Assembly: GCA_018715465.1 (NCBI GenBank)
Contig: DVLN01000145.1
Location: 1 to 8,973 of the forward strand
Direction: 5' to 3'
Length of the DNA stretch: 8,973 bases
Source: Candidatus Faecivivens stercorigallinarum
Lineage (GTDB): Bacteria > Bacillota > Clostridia > Oscillospirales > Ruminococcaceae
Part shown: in pieces, positions 1-5,890 of the stretch
How the letters are laid out: each line of letters starts with the position of its first letter
Position numbering within the stretch: position 1 is the stretch's first letter
Position numbers and translations under genes: made by a program
The notes under the pieces: generated by a model
What the model saw: the letters and a program-made list of their open reading frames with translations, nothing else
Database searches by the model: none
What the model was told of the DNA's origin: nothing

Positions 1-603
1 GAGCTTGTAGACGTTTTTAAACATCGTCTCATTATCCGGCACATACTCATAGCACAGCCAGTCGGGGAGCCGCTCTTCATTCAGCTCTTTTTCAAACCGC
101 GGATGTTCAAGGAAGGATTTGATTTCGCTGCCGAAAAGGAAGGTATCGCCTTTTTTATAGTAATAAAACGGCTTAATACCAAAAATATCCCGTGCTCCGA
201 ACAGCTTTTTCTCCTTTTTGTCCCAGATCACAAACGCATACATGCCCCGCAGCTTGTCCAACAGACCTTTTCCGCCGTACTCTTCATATCCATGCAGCAG
301 CACTTCCGAGTCGGTTTCAGTTGAAAAGACATGCCCTTTCTGGAGCAGGTCAGCGCGAATCGACTGATAGTTGTAGATCTCGCCGTTAAACACCAGCACC
401 ATCGACCGGTCTTCATTGAAAATCGGCTGACTGCCGCCCGACAGGTCGATGATCGCCAGCCGGCGAAAACCGAGCGCAATGTCCTGATCGACATAACTTG
501 CCGCCTGGTCAGGGCCGCGGTGGGTGATCCGGTTGCCCATTGCGTCGATTACTTTTTCCGCATCAGGAAGACCGTTGACTGAAAATCCTGCAAATCCACA
601 CAT
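1..603 (-). CDS. asnB: Asparagine synthetase (glutamine-hydrolysing), N-terminal part, truncated by window edge
   Basis: The 201 visible residues are the N-terminal glutaminase half of a class II (Ntn) glutamine amidotransferase of the asparagine synthetase B family. The protein begins MCGFAGF, so Cys2 becomes the N-terminal nucleophile after Met removal. Other family motifs are HRGPD (28-32), RRLAIIDLSGG (48-57), NGEIYNY (73-79), ARDIFGIKP (137-145) and FGSEIKS (157-163). The frame ends in NVYKL, where the family normally passes into its ATP-pyrophosphatase synthetase domain, which lies outside the window. The ATG has a GGGGGA ribosome site 7 nt upstream. It is the third gene after a D-Asp ligase and an aspartate racemase, 20 bp downstream of the latter. 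In Lactococcus lactis the asparagine synthetase AsnH amidates the D-Asp of the peptidoglycan cross-bridge, and position suggests the same job here. That is inference: the motifs alone would equally fit free asparagine synthesis. Family call is near certain; substrate is open. Confidence 0.93.
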   Translation of the reverse strand, partial: MCGFAGFSVNGLPDAEKVIDAMGNRITHRGPDQAASYVDQDIALGFRRLAIIDLSGGSQPIFNEDRSMVLVFNGEIYNYQSIRADLLQKGHVFSTETDSEVLLHGYEEYGGKGLLDKLRGMYAFVIWDKKEKKLFGARDIFGIKPFYYYKKGDTFLFGSEIKSFLEHPRFEKELNEERLPDWLCYEYVPDNETMFKNVYKL

Positions 604-623
604 TTACACTTCCCCCATTCTAC

Positions 624-1367
624 TTATCCTTTAGTGATCAGATTCTGGTATTCTGCCCGGAGTTTTTTCCCGCATTGAAGGACCGAAGCCCTTGCGAGCA
701 CCTCCAGTACATCCAGACACCCTTTCACCGGATAATCTCTTTTGATCAGCGACAGTTCGGTACATCCAAGGATGCAGACCTCACAGCCGGCCGCCTGTAA
801 ACTGCCGACTACCCGGTCAAACCGTTCCATCTCGACCGGTTTGCCGGCCTTGACATTCTGATAGATCAGGTGCATAACCGATTGCTGTCCCTGCTCGTCA
901 GGAATTTCCCAGGCAATACCGGCTTTTTGCAGTTCAGTCTGGAACAGTCCAGTCTGGACAGTCCCGCTGGTTGCGAGAATGCCAGCTTTTTTGATACCGG
1001 ATTCTTTCAGCAGCATGGCTGTTTCGCGAACCGCATGAATCCATGGGATGTTACATCCGGGCGCGATATCATCATAAAAGCAGTGGGAGGTGACACAGGT
1101 TACCGCAAAACGGGTTGCACCGGTCAGCTCAAGCGTTTTGACCGCCTGGCGCAGTACCGGGACCGGGCTTTCATCGGATTTTCCCAGCAGGAAAGCCGTC
1201 CGGTCAGGGATGGTCGGGACATTGAGCAGGACAGTCGGAAGATGCTGCTGGTCTACATCGGCGTCGGTCATGGAGACGACCAGACGCTGGAAGTAGGCAG
1301 AAGCCATCGGCCCCATTCCGCCAATAATCCCCAGCACCTGCTGGTTGTCAGAAAAGAGTTTGCTCAT
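624..1367 (-). CDS. Aspartate/glutamate racemase family protein, probably aspartate racemase
   Basis: This 247-residue protein has the usual length for the Asp/Glu racemase family, which interconverts L- and D-amino acids without a cofactor using two cysteines. The N-terminal signature LGIIGGMGPMA (12-22) is clear. The first catalytic cysteine is Cys91 in TCVTSHCFYDD and the second is Cys202 in LGCTELSLI, so both are present. In most relatives the residue after the first cysteine is Asn (CNTAH or CNTSH); here it is Val92, which is odd. The ATG overlaps the stop of the upstream D-Asp ligase by 4 bp (ATGA, 1364-1367), with AAAGGA 8 nt before it, so the two are probably translationally coupled. 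In Enterococcus faecium a racemase gene likewise follows the D-Asp ligase gene and supplies D-Asp. That context favours aspartate over glutamate as substrate; the sequence alone would not decide it. Confidence 0.9.
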   Translation of the reverse strand: MSKLFSDNQQVLGIIGGMGPMASAYFQRLVVSMTDADVDQQHLPTVLLNVPTIPDRTAFLLGKSDESPVPVLRQAVKTLELTGATRFAVTCVTSHCFYDDIAPGCNIPWIHAVRETAMLLKESGIKKAGILATSGTVQTGLFQTELQKAGIAWEIPDEQGQQSVMHLIYQNVKAGKPVEMERFDRVVGSLQAAGCEVCILGCTELSLIKRDYPVKGCLDVLEVLARASVLQCGKKLRAEYQNLITKG

Positions 1368-2599
1368 TCGTGCAGTCCTTTATTACCGAAGTATTTTTTA
1401 TATTTTTTGACATAATTGAGCTGGTTTTTCAGCAGGTAAATTCGCCGTTTGATGCTCATATCCGGTTCATAGCGGAAAGAGTGGACAAACAGGTGCTCGT
1501 GAATCAGATCTTTTGCCTGCTGCTTGAGTTCGGGATCTTTGACATATTTGAAGATAACTTTTTTGGGAATAATGCTCCAAAGAGCCTGTTCCTCGGCAAT
1601 GACACAGCCCATCGGCTGATTGAGGATCAGGTCGTTGACCAGGAAGGTCGCGAGGTTGTACCCGGCGGCGGTGACAAAAAAGCTGGAACGGCCCTGCCGC
1701 AGGTTCATTTCAAACAGCTTGTATTTGCCGTCGCGGGGGTCGAGTTTCATGTCAAAGTTGGCAAAGCCCTTGTAGCCGATATCTTCGAGGAATTCCTTCA
1801 TCTGTGCCGACAGTTCGCGGTCAACGGTGTTGATAATCGCCGCATAACTGCCGATTCCTTCGGGGGAGTGCTCTTCGAGAAGGGCATGTCCCAGCGAGAT
1901 CAGCTTAACCTTGCCATCTTTGCCGCAATAGCAGTTCATAACCCGCATCTGAGCGTCCTCACCGGGGATATATTCCTGCAAGATCAGATGGTCCTGATAG
2001 CTGGAACCATAAATCGCATCGAGGATTTCGTCGAACTCTTCCTTATTATTGGCCAGAAAGACCTTTTTCTTGTGCGGGAAGGTACAGTTCCAATATGCGA
2101 CCGAGTTGGACGGCTTAATAATGCAGGGAAAGTCAAACGGGAGGGTGATATCCTTATAGTTTTCGGCAGTGCAGGTTGTCGTTTTCGGGAACAGAAATCC
2201 GTGTTCACTGCAAACCTTGTAAAAGCTTTCCTTGATCGAAAGGCGCATCAGCAGCGGTTCGTCGATGCAGTTGAAGACATAATAGGGCCTGAGTTTTTCC
2301 TGGTTGCGGACCAGCAGCTTTATGTAGTTGTCTCCGCAGGGGACGAGCAGCAGCTGTTTGCCATTTTGATGTTCTTCGGCAAATTTGACCAGTGTTTTGA
2401 CGAAAACCTCGTCGTTTTCAAGATCAGGTTCGGTGACGACGACCTTGACGATTTTGGAGTCAGAGGTGGCGCCGAGCACCTTTTTTGCGATGGCGTAAGA
2501 GGTGACGCCGTATTGACCATACGCTTCATGGAAGGAGCGCGCCATACCGTAAACATTGACGTCGCTGCCCAGAAGCACAGGGATAAAGGGTGCGGACAT
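1364..2599 (-). CDS. D-aspartate ligase (ATP-grasp), peptidoglycan cross-bridge
   Basis: This 411-residue cytoplasmic enzyme matches the D-aspartate ligase family (AslA; Aslfm of Enterococcus faecium). That enzyme uses ATP to join the beta-carboxyl of D-Asp to the epsilon-amino group of L-Lys in the peptidoglycan precursor. The N-terminus, FIPVLLGSDVNVYGMARSF (5-23), is very close to what I recall of the E. faecium protein. The ATP-grasp fold follows: CIIKPSNS with Lys162, LQEYIPGED (207-215, adenine-side strand and loop), FANFDMKLD (279-287), and FEMNLRQGRSS (296-306), with Glu297 and Asn299 as likely Mg2+ ligands. The C-terminal 40 residues are very basic (KRRIYLLKNQ, KKYKKYF), perhaps for membrane or precursor contact. 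The ATG has AAGGAAG 7 nt upstream, and a sigma-A promoter lies about 70 bp before it. It heads the operon and overlaps the racemase. Recognition is from memory of family motifs, not a search. Confidence 0.92.
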   Translation of the reverse strand: MSAPFIPVLLGSDVNVYGMARSFHEAYGQYGVTSYAIAKKVLGATSDSKIVKVVVTEPDLENDEVFVKTLVKFAEEHQNGKQLLLVPCGDNYIKLLVRNQEKLRPYYVFNCIDEPLLMRLSIKESFYKVCSEHGFLFPKTTTCTAENYKDITLPFDFPCIIKPSNSVAYWNCTFPHKKKVFLANNKEEFDEILDAIYGSSYQDHLILQEYIPGEDAQMRVMNCYCGKDGKVKLISLGHALLEEHSPEGIGSYAAIINTVDRELSAQMKEFLEDIGYKGFANFDMKLDPRDGKYKLFEMNLRQGRSSFFVTAAGYNLATFLVNDLILNQPMGCVIAEEQALWSIIPKKVIFKYVKDPELKQQAKDLIHEHLFVHSFRYEPDMSIKRRIYLLKNQLNYVKKYKKYFGNKGLHE

Positions 2600-2665
2600 G
2601 AAGTCTCTTCCTTTCCTTTTCTATAATAAACGGACACACGAGTTTACATATATCCAATACTATTT

Positions 2666-2694
2666 ATTATACTATCCTTCTCTGGAAATTACAA
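2666..2694 (-). promoter_or_regulatory. Sigma-A promoter of the D-Asp ligase operon
   Basis: On the minus strand, TTGTAA (2694-2689; 4 of 6 to TTGACA) is followed by exactly 17 nt and then a perfect TATAAT (2671-2666). Transcription would start near 2659, giving a leader of about 60 nt before the ligase ATG at 2599. No terminator-like hairpin or riboswitch was recognised in that leader. It is the only strong promoter seen for the leftward operon. Confidence 0.8.
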
Positions 2695-2760
2695 GTTCTT
2701 TTTAGACAGGTTTTGTGCAGCTTCTGTGAAGGAAAGATGGAGTTTTTTTGGAAAGCTTTG

Positions 2761-2789
2761 TTGCGGAAATTGCAATTGTATGGTATCAT
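2761..2789 (+). promoter_or_regulatory. Promoter of the rightward operon, extended -10 type
   Basis: TTGCGG (2761-2766) is followed by a 17-nt spacer and TATCAT (2784-2789; 5 of 6 to TATAAT). A TGn extension (2781-2783) sits directly before the -10, which compensates for the weak -35. Transcription should start near 2796. The spacer contains the perfect palindrome AATTGCAATT (2768-2777), which could be part of an operator. Confidence 0.65.
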
Positions 2790-2797
2790 AATCTGGG

Positions 2798-2831
2798 ATA
2801 GAACCGGGAGAAAAGAATTTGCCGGTTCTAT
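2798..2831 (+). promoter_or_regulatory. Leader inverted repeat (10-bp stem, 14-nt loop)
   Basis: ATAGAACCGG (2798-2807) is exactly complementary to CCGGTTCTAT (2822-2831). The repeat begins within a few bases of the predicted transcription start, so the mRNA would begin with a 10-bp stem-loop. The repeat could instead act as DNA, as an operator dyad covering the start region. No T-run follows, so it is not an intrinsic terminator. Its function is unknown. Confidence 0.55.
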
Positions 2832-2857
2832 GTGCAGTTGTGCGTGAAGGCGTACAG

Positions 2858-3172
2858 ATGCAGAAAGGATATTATAAAGAGATGACGCTTGTTTGTAAAT
2901 GTCTGCTGACCTATCTTCTGATCATGAACCTGCTTGCCTTCATCCTGTGCGGACTGGATAAATGGAAAGCCAGGCGGGGATACTGGCGGGTACCCGAACG
3001 GGTGTTGTTTGGGTTGTCGTTTTTAGGCGGAGGCGCTGCGTTCTGGCTGGGGATGCGGCTGTTTCATCACAAGACCAGACACTGGTCCTTTCGGATTCTG
3101 ATACCGCTGTCGGTTGTGCTGTGGGCAGCGATTGTTGTTTTGCTGCTGATGAAGGGAGTATTGATCGCATGA
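2858..3172 (+). CDS. DUF1294 family small membrane protein
   Basis: This is a 104-residue integral membrane protein of the DUF1294 family, whose function is not established. Three hydrophobic segments are visible at about residues 12-32, 49-66 and 80-101. Family landmarks lie between them: GLDKWKARRGYWRVPE (32-47) after the first segment, and MRLFHHKTRHWSFRI (66-80) between the second and third, each rich in basic residues. The ATG at 2858 was chosen because GAAGG lies 7 nt before it. An in-frame ATG at 2882 (MTLVCKCLL), with AAAGGA 12 nt upstream, is the alternative, and an in-frame TTG at 2819 is unlikely because it lies inside the leader hairpin region. The stop overlaps the next ATG by 4 bp (ATGA, 3169-3172). 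As first gene of the operon it may tie the peptidase genes to the envelope, but that is speculation. Confidence 0.85.
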   Translation: MQKGYYKEMTLVCKCLLTYLLIMNLLAFILCGLDKWKARRGYWRVPERVLFGLSFLGGGAAFWLGMRLFHHKTRHWSFRILIPLSVVLWAAIVVLLLMKGVLIA

Positions 3173-4875
3173 GTGAGCTGAAATATCTGCCGGTGACGGA
3201 TGAGCTGTTCCCGCTGCTGGGCAAGGTATATGCACAGGCCTGGAAAGGCGCGAACAGCTTTTTTTCAACGCCGGGCTATCTGAAAAAACAGACGCCGGAG
3301 CGGAAAGCCGAGCGGTTCAAAAAACAGTTTAAACGGGAAAAGAACCTGAGTTTTTACCTTGTCATGCTGGACAACCAACCGATCGGGATGTACTCGACCA
3401 GCCTCTACCCCGATGGGAGCGGGGAACTGCGCAAGATCTATCTGCTGCCTGCTTATTGCGGAAAAGGGTATGGGATGGAAGTATTGCTGCATATCCTCTG
3501 GGAGAATCGGGAACAGGAACGGATGTTTTTGTGGGTGCTCGGTCCGAATGAACGGGCACTGCGTTTTTTTGCCAAATGCGGATTTGTTGCGACCGGTGAG
3601 CAGCAGGATGTCGCGCCGGAGATCGGCCTGGTTGAATACAAAATGCTGCTGGAAGGGCCGCTGGATGTAAAAGCGGCGGTTATCCGCAGTCTGCTGCGTA
3701 ACGAGCGCAAGGCGCATGAGTCGCTGCTGAATGACATGCTGGCGCATAACAGGCCGCAGCCGCCGGAACAGACACTTCCAGTCGCGGCGTCGGCAGAGGT
3801 AACTTTGGCTGAGACCGACCGGTTGATCGCGGGATGGCTCAAAACGCTGTGCACCGCTGACGGGATTGCCGGGGAAGAGGATGATGTTTCAGCGGCAGCT
3901 GCTGGCTTGCTCCGAGAGTACACCGATGAGGTGTCGGTTGACCGCTGCCGGAATGTCATTGCCCGACTGCAAAAAGCGAAGCCGGGCCAGCCGGAAATTT
4001 TATTGGATGCCCATTTGGATGAAGTTGGGATGCTGGTCAAAAAGATAGAGGACAACGGTTTTGTTCGGGCAACAAGGGCAGGAGGGATTGATTCCCGCCA
4101 GCTTGCCTGTCAGGAGGTTGTGCTGCACGGAACTCGCCGTATCCGGGGAATTGTCATGCTTCCGGCAGAGAGTGGAAAGATGCCGGATGCAAATGACCTG
4201 CTGATTGATACCGGTTATACCAAAGAGCAGCTGGAAGAGATTCTTTCCCCTGGTGATATGATCACCGCTGCCGGACGGTTTATCCGGCTTGCAGGTTATC
4301 AGCTCAGCAGCAAGGCATTGGACGACCGCTCCTGCGCTGCTGCTATTTTGTATGCACTTGAATTAACGCGGGGAGAGGAACTCCCCTGCGGGGTCATGGT
4401 GCTGTTTTCAGCTCAGGAGGAGATCGGCGGACATGGGGCAGCTGCCGCGGCATATACGCTGCATCCCGACCAGGCGCTGGTCAGCGACGTGAGTTTTGCT
4501 TGGACACCCGATGCCGACCGCAACGAATGCGGGCTGCTCGGTAAGGGCGGAATGATCGGGATTGCGCCGGTACTTGACCGCCAGATGACCGACCGTCTGC
4601 GCACACTTGCCGCCGGAAAAGGGATTCCATTCCAGCTGGAAGTGATGGGCGGTTCGACCGGAACCAATGCCGACCGAATTTTCTCGACTGGCGGCGGGAT
4701 TCCGACCGCGCTGATCTCACTGCCGGAGAAATACATGCACGCGCCGGTCGAGGTGGTTTCGACCCAGGATATCGCGGCGGTCGGCAGGTTGATGGCGGAG
4801 TATCTGCGCCAGCCGGTTGAAAAGGCCGGCGGATGGAAGGAAGGAGCGGAGTCGGATGAAACTGTCACATCTTGA
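3169..4875 (+). CDS. GNAT acetyltransferase - M42 metallo-aminopeptidase fusion
   Basis: This 568-residue protein has two domains. Residues 1-160 are a GNAT N-acetyltransferase with the acetyl-CoA loop LLPAYCGKGYGMEVL (92-106) and motif B NERALRFFAKCGF (127-139). After a linker of about 50 residues rich in Pro and Ala, residues 213-552 form a full-length M42 (glutamyl aminopeptidase/TET-type) domain. All M42 active-site residues are present: His282 and Asp284 (DAHLDEVGMLV), bridging Asp385 (KALDDR), Glu417 and Glu418 (AQEEIGGHG), Asp440 (LVSDVSF) and His524 (KYMHAPVEVV). M42 enzymes are cytosolic dizinc or dicobalt aminopeptidases that form large self-compartmentalised shells; here each subunit would carry an acetyltransferase. 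The ATG was chosen because it makes an ATGA overlap with the DUF1294 stop and has AAGGGAG about 10 nt upstream. The 3' end overlaps the next M42 gene by 20 bp. The acetyl acceptor is unknown. No frameshift or internal stop was seen at the domain junction. Confidence 0.9.
   Translation: MSELKYLPVTDELFPLLGKVYAQAWKGANSFFSTPGYLKKQTPERKAERFKKQFKREKNLSFYLVMLDNQPIGMYSTSLYPDGSGELRKIYLLPAYCGKGYGMEVLLHILWENREQERMFLWVLGPNERALRFFAKCGFVATGEQQDVAPEIGLVEYKMLLEGPLDVKAAVIRSLLRNERKAHESLLNDMLAHNRPQPPEQTLPVAASAEVTLAETDRLIAGWLKTLCTADGIAGEEDDVSAAAAGLLREYTDEVSVDRCRNVIARLQKAKPGQPEILLDAHLDEVGMLVKKIEDNGFVRATRAGGIDSRQLACQEVVLHGTRRIRGIVMLPAESGKMPDANDLLIDTGYTKEQLEEILSPGDMITAAGRFIRLAGYQLSSKALDDRSCAAAILYALELTRGEELPCGVMVLFSAQEEIGGHGAAAAAYTLHPDQALVSDVSFAWTPDADRNECGLLGKGGMIGIAPVLDRQMTDRLRTLAAGKGIPFQLEVMGGSTGTNADRIFSTGGGIPTALISLPEKYMHAPVEVVSTQDIAAVGRLMAEYLRQPVEKAGGWKEGAESDETVTS
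4841..4846 (+). promoter_or_regulatory. Ribosome binding site fixing the second M42 start
   Basis: AAGGAG lies 9 nt before the ATG at 4856 and inside the end of the preceding fusion gene. It supports 4856 over an in-frame ATG at 4817, which has no comparable site and would add 13 charged residues unlike an M42 N-terminus. Confidence 0.7.
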
Positions 4876-5860
4876 CCGACTTTCGGGGATCAGCGGTATC
4901 TCCGGGGACGAGTCGGCGGTCGCCGAAGCGATTATCCGAAAGATCGACGGATATGCCAAGTGGGAACGTGATTCGGTCGGCACATTGTTTGTATATAAGG
5001 AGGGAAAAGAGCGGCGCTATGAGCCGATGCTGGTCATGACCCATATGGACGAAGTAGGGCTGCTCATTTCCCATATCACAGATGACGGATACCTGCGGTT
5101 TGTTACCGTCGGAGAGATCGACAGCCGGGTGTTGCCGGGACGGCAGGTTTTAGTCGGCGAAAACGCGCTCCCCGGCGTGATCAGCTGCAAAGCAATTCAT
5201 CAGACCACCCGGGAGGAGCGGGAAAAGCCGATTCCGGCGGACCGGCTGCTGATTGATATTGGCGCGGCAAACCGGGAAGAAGCTGAAAAGCTTGTCAAAA
5301 TCGGAGACAGCGCAGTTTTCCTGTCGGAATTTGAGCGGCTCGGAGGGCGTAGGGTCAAAGGAAAGGCGTTGGATGCGCGGACCGGATGTGCAATCCTGAT
5401 CAGTCTGATCCGTGCCGATCTGCAGTATGATACCGTCTTTGCCTTCACCACACGTCACCACACTGGAGACGGCGAATCATTTGCGGCATATACGGTTGAG
5501 CCGGCGAAAGCAGTTGTCATCGGTGGAATTGCTTCGGATGACCTGCCGGGTGGTAAAGGTGACTGTGCACTCGGAAAGGGTGGTGTCCTGCCGTTGACTG
5601 AGCGAAGAACGCGATATGACCGGACATTTTCGGCTGAAGCGATTTCACTGGCGGCCGAAAAAGGAATTGCGCTCCAGACAGGTTGCGTGCTGACCGATAC
5701 AGGAACCGGACTGGTCCATCACAGCCGGGGCGGGGTGCCCAGCGTCTTTCTGGGGTTGCCCTGTCGGTATATGGGCAGTCCGGCAGTAGTTGCCGATGAA
5801 GCGGATATGGAAGCGGTTGAAGCGTTGGCGTTGGCGCTGATCGAACAGCCAATTGAATAA
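4856..5860 (+). CDS. M42 family paralogue with degenerate active site (probable pseudoenzyme)
   Basis: This 334-residue protein is clearly M42-like along its length: LSGISGISGDES (9-20), VMTHMDEVGLLIS (60-72), VGEIDSRVLPG (85-95), KGKALDARTGCAIL (168-181), ALGKGG (238-243) and RYMGSP (304-309). The first ligand pair, His63 and Asp65, and the bridging Asp173 are kept. The Glu-Glu pair that gives the general base and a metal ligand is His201-His202. The later metal Asp is Gly223, and the C-terminal metal His is Gly307. Four of seven active-site residues are therefore lost, by my alignment with the intact neighbour, so aminopeptidase activity is unlikely. The frame is intact and its start lies inside the preceding gene, which suggests a maintained partner subunit rather than decay. 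Some archaeal M42 enzymes form mixed shells, so a regulatory or structural role in a hetero-oligomer is plausible. A substrate-binding or different catalytic role cannot be excluded. Confidence 0.88.
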   Translation: MKLSHLDRLSGISGISGDESAVAEAIIRKIDGYAKWERDSVGTLFVYKEGKERRYEPMLVMTHMDEVGLLISHITDDGYLRFVTVGEIDSRVLPGRQVLVGENALPGVISCKAIHQTTREEREKPIPADRLLIDIGAANREEAEKLVKIGDSAVFLSEFERLGGRRVKGKALDARTGCAILISLIRADLQYDTVFAFTTRHHTGDGESFAAYTVEPAKAVVIGGIASDDLPGGKGDCALGKGGVLPLTERRTRYDRTFSAEAISLAAEKGIALQTGCVLTDTGTGLVHHSRGGVPSVFLGLPCRYMGSPAVVADEADMEAVEALALALIEQPIE

Positions 5861-5877
5861 ACAGATATTGTAGTGAC

Positions 5878-5883
5878 AGGAGG
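5878..5883 (+). promoter_or_regulatory. Strong ribosome binding site for the small FakA-like gene
   Basis: AGGAGG lies 7 nt before the ATG at 5891. It fixes that start rather than an in-frame GTG at 5873, which overlaps the site. It is the best match to the anti-Shine-Dalgarno sequence in the window, so this small protein may be made in larger amounts than its neighbours. Confidence 0.75.
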
Positions 5884-5890
5884 TTATCAC

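Larger units (their letters stand above)
2600..2857. other. Divergent intergenic region
   Basis: This 258-bp gap separates the leftward D-Asp cross-bridge operon from the rightward DUF1294/M42 operon. It is more A+T-rich than the flanking genes. It contains two back-to-back promoters whose -35 boxes are 66 bp apart (2694 and 2761), a T-run at 2743-2749, a 10-bp palindrome (2768-2777) and a 10-bp inverted repeat (2798-2831). No coding sequence was seen in it. Confidence 0.8.

Noticed and set aside
870..1415. 181-codon open frame on the plus strand opposite the racemase
   Set aside because: It is antisense to a gene with both catalytic cysteine motifs, and its product has no recognisable domain.
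1370..2626. 418-codon open frame on the plus strand opposite the D-Asp ligase
   Set aside because: It is antisense to a gene with full ATP-grasp motifs; its translation shows no recognisable domain, and no ribosome site or promoter supports it. Long antisense frames are common in genes of this base composition.
2600..2857. Riboswitch or T-box in the divergent intergenic region
   Set aside because: Leaders are short (about 60 nt each), with no specifier, T-box or aptamer consensus visible and no terminator hairpin with a U-tract.
2962..3168. 69-codon N-terminal extension of the GNAT-M42 frame
   Set aside because: It overlaps the DUF1294 gene in another frame and reads as low-complexity sequence. 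The ATG at 3169 makes an ATGA junction, has a ribosome site and starts directly in GNAT-like sequence.
4817..4855. Upstream ATG extension of the second M42 gene
   Set aside because: The 13 added residues are charged and unlike an M42 N-terminus, and the AAGGAG site at 4841-4846 fits the ATG at 4856.
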